From: Parashewanella tropica
Lineage (GTDB): Bacteria > Pseudomonadota > Gammaproteobacteria > Enterobacterales > Shewanellaceae
DNA length: 64,000 nucleotides
Direction of reading: 5' to 3'
Assembly (NCBI RefSeq): GCF_004358445.1
Contig: NZ_CP037951.1
Location: 1,661,501-1,725,500 of the forward strand
In this document: positions 52,135 to 60,109 of the stretch, piece by piece
How positions within the stretch are numbered: position 1 is the stretch's first letter
Layout: each line of letters begins with the position of its first letter
Notes under the pieces: generated by a model
Database searches by the model: none
Seen by the model: the letters and a program-made list of their open reading frames with translations, nothing else
Told to the model about the DNA's origin: nothing
Position numbers and translations under genes: made by a program

Positions 52135-52656
52135 GGCACCTGCTAAACGATATGAAATATGCCAACGTTTTGGGGTGGGAATGCGCTTGCTGTTAACAAC
52201 TCTACCTGAAGATAATTCTATAACTACTCTGAGATTATCATCAAGAAAACAACTGACAGGATGAGTAAAATCCAATTGATACTTTAAGTCTACAGATTCG
52301 CCAGCTTCAAGTTTTATTTGTGGAGCATCCATTAGGTCTAGCGTCATAACACCCCACCAAACATTATGATAATACATTGGTTTTATGAATGGTTTTCGAA
52401 GGTGAGTGCTTAAAGCTTGTTTAATTGGCTTTGTTTCTTTTACATAACATTCCGTAATATATATAGTTTCAGTGGAGCAATTGGTTAACTTTGCTGAAAA
52501 TGAATCTTTGTTTTCTTCAATTAAATGAAGTTCCAGAGTAGAAGTAATTTTCAAAGGAAAAAATGAACGATAAAATTTTCGTATAGCAAAGTATCCTCCG
52601 ATAAAGGCTACAATTGCACTTGAAACAATTACTACATTTTTCAATACGTCGATCAT
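52132..52656 (-). CDS. Cassette gene, membrane-anchored beta-domain protein
   Basis: A 174-residue protein with one N-terminal helix (VVIVSSAIVAFIGGYFAI) followed by a beta-rich domain (LELHLIEENKDSFSAKLTN, VDLKYQLDFTHP, LRVVIELSSGRVV) of immunoglobulin-like look. Not recognised. Confidence 0.6.
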   Translation of the reverse strand: MIDVLKNVVIVSSAIVAFIGGYFAIRKFYRSFFPLKITSTLELHLIEENKDSFSAKLTNCSTETIYITECYVKETKPIKQALSTHLRKPFIKPMYYHNVWWGVMTLDLMDAPQIKLEAGESVDLKYQLDFTHPVSCFLDDNLRVVIELSSGRVVNSKRIPTPKRWHISYRLAGA

Positions 52657-52676
52657 GATTTCTCTATTTAAGTGCC

Positions 52677-52771
52677 TAACGCCCTGTTAACGGGCAAATG
52701 GTGTTTGGCTAAAATTTTGGAGCGCAGCGACAAAAGCCAAACAGTATTTGTCCCTGTTGAACTGATTGTTA
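52677..52771 (-). repeat. attC 15, family A
   Basis: Family A with CCCTGTTAACGGGC and GATTGTTA at its end. Downstream of the gene at 52792. Confidence 0.92.
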
Positions 52772-52791
52772 TGTGACGGTTTAATTTGTAC

Positions 52792-53178
52792 TTAAACGAA
52801 AAGCCAATCATGTAATAAACGACCCGGCATAAAAGCGAATGTACCAGCAACAAGCATACCGCCAACGTATAAAGCAACCATACTAGCTTTATGCCTTTTG
52901 ATATTGCCATTTTTCGCTGAAAAATAAGCTACAGGAACAGCATAAATTGTTAGAAAACTTAATAAATGAATGTATCCGAAATGACCTAAAAATAATGGCC
53001 CCACTTGAGCTTGCATGAAAAGAGAGATACATGCTGTTACAAGCATAAGAATCATATAGATTCTCCCAAACCTTTTGTGGATTGGTGTACCTTTTTTTGT
53101 AAAGAGAAGATAAGTGCCAATTAAAAACGCTGGAACAACTGTTACCAGATGAATATATGCAAATTCAAGATAGCTCAC
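52792..53178 (-). CDS. Cassette gene, DUF2306-like membrane protein
   Basis: A 128-residue protein with four transmembrane helices and the segment KKGTPIHKRFGRIYMILML and GNIKRHKASMVALYVGG, the DUF2306 pattern with two conserved His. A GTG start at 53178, with AAGGAG 9 bases upstream. Function unknown, though the paired His hint at heme or quinone contact as in other four-helix proteins. Confidence 0.7.
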   Translation of the reverse strand: MSYLEFAYIHLVTVVPAFLIGTYLLFTKKGTPIHKRFGRIYMILMLVTACISLFMQAQVGPLFLGHFGYIHLLSFLTIYAVPVAYFSAKNGNIKRHKASMVALYVGGMLVAGTFAFMPGRLLHDWLFV

Positions 53179-53233
53179 AAATTAATACTCCTTATTATTC
53201 TTATGAGTTACTGCAAATGTATGATTAGTCACA

Positions 53234-53327
53234 TAACGCCCAGTTAACGGGCAAATGGTGTTTGGCTAAAATTTTGGAACGCAGTGACAAAAGCCAAACA
53301 GTATTTGTCCTGTTGAACTGCTTGTTA
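53234..53327 (-). repeat. attC 16, family A
   Basis: Typical family A site, 94 bp. Downstream of the gene at 53330. Confidence 0.92.
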
Positions 53328-53329
53328 TA

Positions 53330-53599
53330 TTACGTCGCTTCAGTTCGACAAAACATACATTTGGGTGGGATTTCAGTATTTCCACCTAGCGAAACAGTTA
53401 TACCATATGGCTTATAGCAATTTGGACATTTGATATTACCAGTTTTGGTAAGTAAATATATCCACGAAAAAATTACACTAGGAAACAAGATAAAAATCAT
53501 ATAGTCAGGGGTAAAAATAGCAGAGGAAAAGAAAATAATTAAAACAAATATAAAAGACTGTAGGTTGATTATTCTGACTTTACGCTTCAATTCACTCAT
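53330..53599 (-). CDS. Cassette gene, membrane protein with C-terminal zinc ribbon
   Basis: An 89-residue protein with two hydrophobic helices in residues 12-50, then a zinc-ribbon (CPNCYKPYG ... CMFCRTEAT). Similar in plan, in reverse order, to the cassette gene at 57911. Not recognised. Confidence 0.6.
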   Translation of the reverse strand: MSELKRKVRIINLQSFIFVLIIFFSSAIFTPDYMIFILFPSVIFSWIYLLTKTGNIKCPNCYKPYGITVSLGGNTEIPPKCMFCRTEAT

Positions 53600-53617
53600 T
53601 GGTAACTCTTAGTAATA

Positions 53618-53710
53618 TAACGCCCGCATAACAGGCAAATACTGGTTGGCTAAAATCCGAAGCGCAGCGTAGGAGCCAACCAGTATTTGTCCTTGTTGAT
53701 GCGCTTGTTA
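53618..53710 (-). repeat. attC 17, family E (unique)
   Basis: TAACGCCCGCATAACAGGC, arms CTGGTTGGCT / AGCCAACCAG, ending GCGCTTGTTA. Its arms differ from families A and B. Downstream of the lipoprotein gene at 53708. Confidence 0.9.
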
Positions 53711-53953
53711 GTTTTTTTCTGCAACGGATGTGATTTGATTGATTGCTTGCTGTCTTTTTTTCTCATCACAATATTTAGAATTAACCGTTCGTTGCTGAGA
53801 TGAAATTGAAGCAGAGTAATAATTTTCTTGACACCATTTGGTGCTCTTTGTTGTTACAAGCTCATTGATTTGATTATTCCTTTGAGATTCATAAGTATTA
53901 GAACAGCCGATAATTGTAAATATTGACATTAGAAAAGTGCTAAAATTTTTCAT
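53708..53953 (-). CDS. Cassette gene, lipoprotein
   Basis: An 81-residue protein with a signal peptide and lipobox (FTIIGCSN, Cys17). Mature part is Ser/Gln-rich and contains two further Cys. GGAGAGTT precedes the ATG. Not recognised. Confidence 0.6.
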   Translation of the reverse strand: MKNFSTFLMSIFTIIGCSNTYESQRNNQINELVTTKSTKWCQENYYSASISSQQRTVNSKYCDEKKRQQAINQITSVAEKN

Positions 53954-53976
53954 ATAACTCTCCTTGTATTGAAAAC

Positions 53977-54070
53977 TAACGCCCAGTTAACGGGCAAATA
54001 GTGTTTGGCTAAAATTTTGGAACGTAGTGACAAAAGCCAAACACTATTTGTCCTGTTGAACTACTTGTTA
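53977..54070 (-). repeat. attC 18, family A
   Basis: Family A with AAATAGTGTTTGGCT and AGCCAAACACTATTTG, a compensated change in both arms of the stem. Downstream of the gene at 54073. Confidence 0.92.
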
Positions 54071-54072
54071 TA

Positions 54073-54696
54073 TTACAGCTCTTTATACCTAGTTATTGAT
54101 TGCCCAATAAAAGAATGCTTATATTCTATTATATACTTATTACCATTTATGAAGCTATGTGCTGTATACGTCGGGGCTTTTAAGGCGTGGTGTTCTCCAT
54201 TTTCAGTTTTTGCTACCAAGTTACATACCTGAATAGTAGCGGTACGATGTGGACACTGAACACTAATTGCTTCTACTTTTACTCTTTTATAGTCTGCAAA
54301 TGGAACTATATATTTATGAATAATAAAAGATAAACCGTACAAGAGTACAACTCCAACAGTACCTAACAAAAGTAAAATGATAAAATAATTTGATAAATAT
54401 TCACGCCAAAAAGACCATTTACCCTCATATTTCCCGTGAGAAATATCGTTAATGCACATTGTACTTGGATAGGAATTCGTATTTTTTATTTTGAATTTCT
54501 CTCTTTCTAAGAAAATTTCATTAATCTCAGAATTTTTCTTAACTAGTAGGTACGAACAAGGAATTAGCAAAGAAGCAACGAGAAGAAAGCTAAAATAGAA
54601 GTGATTAATTTCAAATGATCCCATAAAAGCATCAATCGCGCTGATTACTACATATATCGAAATGGCAGCTGCTATCGAGTTTTTAAGACGATTCAT
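54073..54696 (-). CDS. Cassette gene, membrane protein
   Basis: A 207-residue protein starting at the ATG at 54696 (MNRLKNSI); the longer frame reads the attC. It has helices near residues 9-22, 35-52 and 108-130, then an extracytoplasmic C-terminal domain with a Cys pair (VQCPHRTATIQVCNLV). Not recognised. Confidence 0.55.
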   Translation of the reverse strand: MNRLKNSIAAAISIYVVISAIDAFMGSFEINHFYFSFLLVASLLIPCSYLLVKKNSEINEIFLEREKFKIKNTNSYPSTMCINDISHGKYEGKWSFWREYLSNYFIILLLLGTVGVVLLYGLSFIIHKYIVPFADYKRVKVEAISVQCPHRTATIQVCNLVAKTENGEHHALKAPTYTAHSFINGNKYIIEYKHSFIGQSITRYKEL

Positions 54697-54726
54697 TAGA
54701 ATTAGCTCAATGTTGACTGTGTAATA

Positions 54727-54821
54727 TAACGCCCAGTTAACGGGCAAATAGTGTTTGGCTATAATTTTGGAACGCAGTGACAAAAGCCAAACAGTATTTG
54801 TCCCTGTTTAACTGCTTGTTA
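54727..54821 (-). repeat. attC 19, family A
   Basis: Family A, with TGTTTAACTGCTTGTTA at its high end. Downstream of the gene at 54819. Confidence 0.92.
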
Positions 54822-55208
54822 GGTGCGTTTGTTTATTGTTAAAAATATGCTATATGCCAATATTCCTGAAATAACAAAACAAAAGATTACACATAACAAA
54901 AACAATACGAAATGGTCTGCTGCAGTAAATACAGTACCTTTAACAGCGAATTCACCTTTTTTTAGAGCGTTTACCCCAGCATACAGCATTAAAGGAATTA
55001 CAAAAATTAGATTGCCAATTGCAACTAACGCTTCCTTTAATGAATATCTAACTTTTGTTGGGTTACTTTCGCCTTGTTCATTTCTTTTTTCTAATTCAAT
55101 TGTCAGTAACTCGAAACGCTCAGGGTAGCTCTGTTTATCAATAGTAGAAATTGCTTGCTGCAACTCTGACTTTGAATACTTTACATAATCTGGGGTCATA
55201 ACATCCAA
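54819..55208 (-). CDS. Cassette gene, two-helix membrane protein
   Basis: A 129-residue protein. The N-terminal 50 residues are charged and cytoplasmic (ELQQAISTIDKQSYPERFEL), then two helices (IGNLIFVIPLMLYAGV and FVLFLLCVIFCFVISGIL). It may start at the ATG at 55199. Not recognised. Confidence 0.55.
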   Translation of the reverse strand: MDVMTPDYVKYSKSELQQAISTIDKQSYPERFELLTIELEKRNEQGESNPTKVRYSLKEALVAIGNLIFVIPLMLYAGVNALKKGEFAVKGTVFTAADHFVLFLLCVIFCFVISGILAYSIFLTINKRT

Positions 55209-55216
55209 TTAGCACC

Positions 55217-55308
55217 TAACGCCGCATTAACGGGCGGAAAATTGTTGGCTATAATTTGTGACGCAGGAGCAAAGCCAACGATTTTGCGTCCTGTTGAATG
55301 CCTTGTTA
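55217..55308 (-). repeat. attC 20, family B
   Basis: Typical family B site. Downstream of the gene at 55318. Confidence 0.92.
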
Positions 55309-55317
55309 TATGCCAAT

Positions 55318-55563
55318 TTAAGCTACTTTATGCCCGTAAATGACAAGGTGGTTAATTATTTTATGTGACTCTGGGTTGCCGATTAATTCAGTAGTTAATT
55401 CATGTCCCCCCCAGTTCTCAGTCATGAAATGGTCATGTGAATTACCTGACTTTTCAGCTTGGGATGCTATTGCTTCTAATCTAGAAGCTAACCAACGAAG
55501 CTCTTCTGGCGAGCCATGAATGAATACTTGTTCTGCGTTTTCATCTTTCTCTACAGTAAGCAT
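55318..55563 (-). CDS. Cassette gene, Imm32-like immunity protein
   Basis: An 81-residue protein from the ATG at 55563 (MLTVEKDENAEQ); the earlier frame is attC read-through. VFIHGSPEELRWLASRLEAI followed by HDHFMTENWGGHELTTELI is the layout I associate with immunity protein family Imm32. The usual partner toxin is not seen. A solitary immunity gene in an integron would fit protection against incoming toxins. Tentative. Confidence 0.5.
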   Translation of the reverse strand: MLTVEKDENAEQVFIHGSPEELRWLASRLEAIASQAEKSGNSHDHFMTENWGGHELTTELIGNPESHKIINHLVIYGHKVA

Positions 55564-55581
55564 CTGAAACCTTTTGGCATA

Positions 55582-55674
55582 TAACGCCGCATTAACGGGC
55601 GCAAAACGTTGGCTTATACTTTGCGACGCAGGAGCAAAAGCCAACGATTTTGCGTCCTGTTGAATGCCTTGTTA
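55582..55674 (-). repeat. attC 21, family B
   Basis: Family B with AAAACGTTGGCTTATACTTTGC; identical in type to attC 33. Downstream of the ORF-less cassette. Confidence 0.92.
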
Positions 55675-55948
55675 TGCGAAGTTACTTTAAACCCAATAGG
55701 TTAGGGCACGCAATACCCTTGAACATTTTTACTGCCACGACCAAATGCCAGTGACTATTTGAGCCATTTTTTGTAAGTAAACAAGCTAATGGCGCAATTG
55801 ATAGTAAGATCTTACTTTATAGGTTGACGCCTATTAGCGTAACGATGCTATTAAGGCGAAAACACAAATGAGTTTTGATAAACGCTGATTTAAGCTGAGA
55901 TACTTAAATTTCCCAAACAACCAAACCCGAATGAGTGGCAGCCACGCA
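55675..55948. other. ORF-less cassette, copy 1
   Basis: About 274 bases between attC 21 and attC 22 without a supportable ORF. Nearly the same sequence occurs at 61005-61279 with roughly 90-95 percent identity, including AT-rich segments and two hairpin-like parts (CTGCCA..., and CGCCTATTAGC ... GCTATTAAGGCG). The conservation without a reading frame suggests an RNA or promoter function. Confidence 0.65.
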
Positions 55949-56039
55949 TAACGCCGCATTAAGGTGTGAGCGACGCTTGGCTATACTTGAGCGAAGCGAA
56001 AACGCCAAGCGTTGCGAATCACTCTTAAATGCTTTGTTA
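55949..56039 (-). repeat. attC 22, family D (unique)
   Basis: TAACGCCGCATTAAGGTGTGAG, arms CGCTTGGC / GCCAAGCG, ending AAATGCTTTGTTA. Downstream of the glutathione transferase gene. Confidence 0.85.
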
Positions 56040-56684
56040 TGAGTATGACTCAAATGGTGTGAGGTCTATACCCTCGGTGTCGCAAACCGCTTTAATCGTT
56101 GGGTTCAAACAAAGACGCTTTAAATACGCTGCTAGGTGTTTAAAATCAAGCGGTGACTTTTCAATTGGTAACGACCATTCTGCAAGCATAAACAAGAAGT
56201 AATCACACGCGGTTAAGGTGTCACCCAACAAGTATTCATGATGCTCTAACTGGTCGTTGATGATTGACAGTGCATCAGCAATTCTTTCGTCCTGCGCCGC
56301 TATTACATTTGGAATGGTCGCTTCATCGTTGGTGTGGCGATGAGGGTAATAGCGAACCATAAGTTCAGCTTGCAGCGTATTATTGAGAAACGCGAGCCAT
56401 TGATAAAACAAAGGACGAGTCGGCTCACCTAACGATGGCATTAAATCGGATTCAGGGTGCAATTCGCAGATGTGCATACAGATAGCTGGACTTTCGAAAA
56501 TTGGCTGTTCATTAACAACTAAGGTCGGTATCCGCCCTGCAGGGTTGAGCCTAAGATAATCCGCTGATTTTTGAGAGTTTGATTTTTTATCAACTAACAA
56601 TAGCTCATAGTCTGCTTTTAAATGATGAAGCAAAAAATGAGGAGCTAGACTCGCATTGTTTGGATAGTAATAAAGCTTGAACAA
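56037..56684 (-). CDS. Cassette gene, glutathione S-transferase family protein
   Basis: About 215 residues with a thioredoxin-fold N-terminal domain (FKLYYYPNNASLAPHFLLHH, NPAGRIPTLVV, IFESPAICMHICE, the cis-Pro and Glu-Ser sites) and an all-helical C-terminal domain (LLGDTLTACDYFLFMLAEW). AAGGAG 6 bases before a TTG at 56684 sets the start; an upstream in-frame ATG at 56720 lies inside the attC and lacks a site. Likely detoxification or stress role. Confidence 0.8.
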   Translation of the reverse strand: MFKLYYYPNNASLAPHFLLHHLKADYELLLVDKKSNSQKSADYLRLNPAGRIPTLVVNEQPIFESPAICMHICELHPESDLMPSLGEPTRPLFYQWLAFLNNTLQAELMVRYYPHRHTNDEATIPNVIAAQDERIADALSIINDQLEHHEYLLGDTLTACDYFLFMLAEWSLPIEKSPLDFKHLAAYLKRLCLNPTIKAVCDTEGIDLTPFESYS

Positions 56685-56719
56685 AATTGACTCCTTGTCT
56701 CTAAAATTGCGGATACTCA

Positions 56720-56811
56720 TAACGCCGCATTAACGGGCGGAAAATTGTTGGCTATAATTTGCGACGCAGGCGCAAAGCCAACGATTTTGCGTCCTGTTGA
56801 ATGCCTTGTTA
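56720..56811 (-). repeat. attC 23, family B
   Basis: Typical family B site. Downstream of the gene at 56819. Confidence 0.92.
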
Positions 56812-56818
56812 TGTGCAA

Positions 56819-57115
56819 CTATTTGCCAGTTTTATGTTTTCTATAATCTGCTTTATATCCTTTATAAATTAGAAAAAAGAAGAAAGCTGCAGGGGCTACA
56901 CCAACGAAAATAGCTGTGGTGAAACTTTGAAATGGCAAATCGACAAAAATGATTGTTCCAGAGCCATACATAAAGAACAAACCAAGTCCCAAATTGGTCA
57001 GGGAGCCAGTTTCAATATCAGTCATTGCCCAGTTCATTCTGTTTTGTTTATAAAAAACAGAGCTTAAAATGTATAGACCAGCTAAGAATGCAGGAATTGC
57101 AAAAATGATATCCAT
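56819..57115 (-). CDS. Cassette gene, small membrane protein
   Basis: A 98-residue protein, starting at the ATG at 57115 (MDIIFAIPAF) with GGGGAG just upstream. Three hydrophobic helices and a strongly basic tail (YKADYRKHKTGK). Not recognised. Confidence 0.55.
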   Translation of the reverse strand: MDIIFAIPAFLAGLYILSSVFYKQNRMNWAMTDIETGSLTNLGLGLFFMYGSGTIIFVDLPFQSFTTAIFVGVAPAAFFFFLIYKGYKADYRKHKTGK

Positions 57116-57131
57116 AACTCCCCGTGGCACA

Positions 57132-57223
57132 TAACGCCGCATTAACGGGCGGAAAATTGTTGGCTATAATTTGCGACGCAGGAGCAAAGCCAACGATTTT
57201 GCGTCCTGTTGAATGCCTTGTTA
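57132..57223 (-). repeat. attC 24, family B
   Basis: Typical family B site. Downstream of the gene at 57221. Confidence 0.92.
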
Positions 57224-57490
57224 TGTTTCAGTGGCTAGTACGCCTGCCGAACCTTCTATTTCATATCTATTGCCAGAATACTCATTACAAGAAACTAAGT
57301 TTGACTGATTCCATGGATTGGCTTTTACCTGTTCACCAGTAACACGTTCAGTTGCTATAAAATATTTTAATGAGGCTTGATATCTAGCAGCTTTTTCAGT
57401 TTCGGCACGAACAATGATTGCACCTTTATGTGTGCTTGCTTCCCAGTCTGCTGAATTGGGGTTAAGTACTTCTAAAGTCCATAATTTCAT
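57221..57490 (-). CDS. Cassette gene, soluble small protein
   Basis: An 89-residue soluble protein (MKLWTLEVLNPNSADWEAS, GAIIVRAETEKAARYQASL) with a beta-alpha-beta look, as in small ferredoxin-like domains. Not recognised. Confidence 0.6.
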   Translation of the reverse strand: MKLWTLEVLNPNSADWEASTHKGAIIVRAETEKAARYQASLKYFIATERVTGEQVKANPWNQSNLVSCNEYSGNRYEIEGSAGVLATET

Positions 57491-57511
57491 CTAGTACCTC
57501 GTTCTGAAACA

Positions 57512-57603
57512 TAACGCCGCATTAACGGGCGGAAAATTGTTGGCTATAGTTTGCGACGCAGGAGCAAAGGCAACGATTTTGCGTCCTGTTGAATGCCTTG
57601 TTA
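57512..57603 (-). repeat. attC 25, family B
   Basis: Family B with GGCTATAGTTTGCGAC. Downstream of the short gene at 57626. Confidence 0.92.
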
Positions 57604-57625
57604 GTAGTGGAATTATTTACTTAAC

Positions 57626-57790
57626 TTACCCTGTTTTTTTACTTGGGAATAGGTTAAGCCAATACAGAATTTCAAATGCCGCTGCTAAAACAAAAAATGT
57701 AATTGTTCCCGTTGCGTTACCATAAACAAAACAAGCACTGGCGGTAAAGATTAAGGCTAATGACAATACAATTTTATGTAAGAACTTCAA
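57626..57790 (-). CDS. Cassette gene, 54-residue membrane protein (short, TTG start)
   Basis: This ORF is too short for ordinary ORF calling. It starts at a TTG at 57790, with AAGGAATT before it, and ends at TAA 57626. It reads KFLHKIVLSLALIFTASAC at the N-terminus (a hydrophobic helix or signal sequence), then a second helix (TFFVLAAAFEILYWLNLF) and the tail PSKKTG. It fills its cassette well and fits the trend for small membrane proteins. Confidence 0.6.
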   Translation of the reverse strand: MKFLHKIVLSLALIFTASACFVYGNATGTITFFVLAAAFEILYWLNLFPSKKTG

Positions 57791-57821
57791 ATTAAATTCC
57801 TTTTCGTTTACAACAAACTAC

Positions 57822-57913
57822 TAACGCCGCATTAACGGGCGGAAAATTGTTGGCTATAGTTTGCGACGCAGGAGCAAAGCCAACGATTTTGCGTCCTGTT
57901 GAATGCCTTGTTA
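57822..57913 (-). repeat. attC 26, family B
   Basis: Family B with GGCTATAGTTTGCGAC, like its neighbour attC 25. Downstream of the gene at 57911. Confidence 0.92.
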
Positions 57914-58192
57914 TGTTTTGGCTGGTTTAACAACCATTGTATGTAACACGAATATAGAGATCACAATGCTATAAAAGAAAAAACTTAAAGCAATATGCTC
58001 ATGTGAATCAAAATATGGTTTCGCAACAAAAATATTTAGTAAGAAGATTGCTGGAAAACCAATTAGCCAAGCTTTGTATTTATAAGAAAGCCTAATTTCT
58101 TTACTACAACTGGGACACTTCCTTTTCTTTAAATGTTTTGTGACTACAGATGAAAAACGACTAATTTTATTTTTACAAAAAGGACATAACAT
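57911..58192 (-). CDS. Cassette gene, zinc-ribbon membrane protein
   Basis: A 93-residue protein. An N-terminal zinc ribbon (MLCPFCKNKI ... KCPSCSKEI) is followed by two helices (WLIGFPAIFLLNIFVA and IALSFFFYSIVISIFVLHTM). Not recognised beyond the ribbon. Confidence 0.65.
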   Translation of the reverse strand: MLCPFCKNKISRFSSVVTKHLKKRKCPSCSKEIRLSYKYKAWLIGFPAIFLLNIFVAKPYFDSHEHIALSFFFYSIVISIFVLHTMVVKPAKT

Positions 58193-58213
58193 CTACTTCA
58201 TCCTTGTGAAACA

Positions 58214-58307
58214 TAACGCCTAGTTAACAGGCAAATGGTGTTTGGCTATAATTTTGGAACGCAGTGACAAAAGCCAAACAGTATTTGTCCTGTTGAACTA
58301 CTTGTTA
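58214..58307 (-). repeat. attC 27, family A
   Basis: Family A with TAGTTAACAGGC. Downstream of the methyltransferase gene. Confidence 0.92.
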
Positions 58308-58894
58308 GGCCTGCGGTTGGCACGTTTATATTTTTCTTGATATTCGCGCCTTTGCTTTGTAATTTCATATAAAACGATTCCAGTTGTTGTGCCTAGATTC
58401 AAACTTTCAATCATTCCAAACATTGGAATTGAAACACAAAATTCACTTTTTTCTACAGCCAAATCACTAACACCACGAGATTCGTTACCAAACCATACTG
58501 CAAGTTTTGGGTGAGTATAATCAGCCTCATGAAGAATATGGTTTACTTTACCTTTTATGTGAGGTGAAGTAACTATTGAAGTAAATCTATTTTTCTCTAG
58601 GTGTTGTAAACACTCTTCTGTGCTATCAAATCGTTTTACGAAGCTCCACTTTATAGCTGAAACTGAGGTTTTAGAGAGTGACTTCCTTTCTCTCATATCT
58701 TCCCAGTCATCAGGTAACGATTTTCGGCTATCAACGATATAGGTTTTCTCAACACCTAACGCATTGACGTTTCTAATAACAGTTCCAATGTTTTTTATAT
58801 CCATTGGATTCTCTAAAACGGCTATTAAATTCTTACACCGATATGGCTTTATTTCGTCAGCTCTTTGTCTAATTGGAGATTTTACTTCTTCCAT
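58298..58894 (-). CDS. Cassette gene, SPOUT (TrmH-type) RNA methyltransferase
   Basis: A 198-residue protein with SpoU/TrmH motif 1-like NPMDIKNIGTVIRNVNALG, motif 2 AVWFGNESRGVSD and motif 3 SIPMFGMIESLNLGTTTGIV that forms the knot and binds S-adenosylmethionine. The expected Arg of motif 1 is present. The C-terminus is basic (KYKRANRRPNK), suited to RNA binding. Target unknown: tRNA 2'-O methylation is the default for this group, and rRNA methylation giving antibiotic resistance is possible. Confidence 0.85.
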   Translation of the reverse strand: MEEVKSPIRQRADEIKPYRCKNLIAVLENPMDIKNIGTVIRNVNALGVEKTYIVDSRKSLPDDWEDMRERKSLSKTSVSAIKWSFVKRFDSTEECLQHLEKNRFTSIVTSPHIKGKVNHILHEADYTHPKLAVWFGNESRGVSDLAVEKSEFCVSIPMFGMIESLNLGTTTGIVLYEITKQRREYQEKYKRANRRPNK

Positions 58895-58922
58895 ATATCC
58901 CTCAATGCTTCTTTATAAGGCC

Positions 58923-59016
58923 TAACGCCCAATTAACGGGCAAATGGTGTTTGGCTAAAATTTGGAGCGCAGCGACAAAAGCCAAACAGTATTTGTCCCT
59001 GTTGAATTGCTTGTTA
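58923..59016 (-). repeat. attC 28, family A
   Basis: Family A with CCCAATTAACGGGC. Downstream of the gene at 59014. Confidence 0.92.
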
Positions 59017-59250
59017 GGAGCCGGGGTTTGATTTATCTGGTGTGTCGTTACAAATTGCACAGTTACGACCTTTTTTAGAATGGTAGAGTCTTGTGCAGAT
59101 AAAAACACTTGTTGCTATAAATGACCAAATTGCTGCTGATAAAATAGCTTGGTTGGTTTCATAACCTTTGAAATAATAAATTACGGCTAATAACAAAAAG
59201 GCTACTGTAAATACGGTAGTTGCTCGAACAAGCCAAAACTTGAATCCCAT
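59014..59250 (-). CDS. Cassette gene, small membrane protein (paralogue of 42371-42610)
   Basis: A 78-residue protein with two helices and the tail NCAICNDTPDK. It is highly similar to the gene at 42371-42610 along its whole length, so one is a copy of the other. Function unknown; the CxxC in the cytoplasmic or periplasmic tail may bind metal or form a disulphide. Confidence 0.65.
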   Translation of the reverse strand: MGFKFWLVRATTVFTVAFLLLAVIYYFKGYETNQAILSAAIWSFIATSVFICTRLYHSKKGRNCAICNDTPDKSNPGS

Positions 59251-59280
59251 GATGAAATTTCCCTTTTCAATTTAGGCACC

Positions 59281-59374
59281 TAACGCCCAGTTAACGGGCA
59301 AATGGTGTTTGGCTAAAATTTGGAGCGCAGCGACAAAAGCCAAACAGTATTTGTCCCTGTTGAACTGCTTGTTA
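59281..59374 (-). repeat. attC 29, family A
   Basis: Typical family A site. Downstream of the ORF-less stretch 59375-59609. Confidence 0.92.
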
Positions 59375-59609
59375 GGCGCACCAATTACGTTTTAATAGTA
59401 CTGACGTTTTGGAGTGTGCCCAATTTTGTTTTTACAAAACTACCAGTGATTTTACATATTTCTGAAACCATTAACACAGCCCGAAATAATATTGAATAGG
59501 GCAGTTTTGTGGTTGATCTACAGCAGCAGAATTTAAGCTAATTTCCATTGCTACCGCAGTTGAACCTTGCATGGTACAACATTAAAACCAGTGAAGTTTT
59601 TAAAACGCA
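59375..59609. other. ORF-less or very-short-ORF cassette
   Basis: About 235 bases between two attC sites. The minus strand has only short frames, a 19-codon and a 33-codon one (MQGSTAVAMEISLN...). Neither has a good ribosome-binding site, so I make no gene call. Confidence 0.4.
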
Positions 59610-59704
59610 TAACGCCCAGTTAACGGGCAAATGGTGTTTGGCTATAATTTTGGAACGTAGTGACAAAAGCCAAACAGTATTTGTCCCTGTTGAACTGCTT
59701 GTTA
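59610..59704 (-). repeat. attC 30, family A
   Basis: Typical family A site. Downstream of the gene at 59702. Confidence 0.92.
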
Positions 59705-59977
59705 TGTATTTGCTTGATTTATCGATTTAGCTGCTTTTTTATAGCGAAATTGAGCAATGTACCAAGTAACAAGGCCAAATAGTAAGCCTGCTAATGGCCA
59801 CACAACATAATGAACAATTGCAGCTTTTGATGTGAAACCTTCGGCAAAAGGTCTAGTCATAAATGCCATTGCTATAAACATTGGTAAACCCCATGCAAGC
59901 AAGCCATTTATTAGCACATATTTAAGCATTCCTTTATCACGAGTAGATTCCCAAGCTTCCATTTCTTCTTTCGTCAT
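59702..59977 (-). CDS. Cassette gene, two-helix membrane protein
   Basis: A 91-residue protein starting at the ATG at 59977 (MTKEEMEAWESTR); the longer frame is attC read-through. Acidic N-terminus, then helices LINGLLAWGLPMFIAMAF and VVWPLAGLLFGLVTWYIA, and a basic tail. Not recognised. Confidence 0.55.
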   Translation of the reverse strand: MTKEEMEAWESTRDKGMLKYVLINGLLAWGLPMFIAMAFMTRPFAEGFTSKAAIVHYVVWPLAGLLFGLVTWYIAQFRYKKAAKSINQANT

Positions 59978-60004
59978 ATCACTTCTCGATTTCAATTTAA
60001 TACA

Positions 60005-60099
60005 TAACGCCCAGTTAACGGGCAAATGGTGTTTGGCTAAAATTTTGGAACGCAGTGACAAAAGCCAAACAGTATTTGTCCCTGTTGAACTGCTTGTTA
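60005..60099 (-). repeat. attC 31, family A
   Basis: Typical family A site. Downstream of the gene at 60110. Confidence 0.92.
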
Positions 60100-60109
60100 T
60101 ATTTGTTGC

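Noticed and set aside
57124-57342. Plus-strand frames in the cassette region (for example across 57124-57342)
   Set aside because: They start inside an attC or run antisense to a better-supported minus-strand cassette gene with membrane or zinc-ribbon features.
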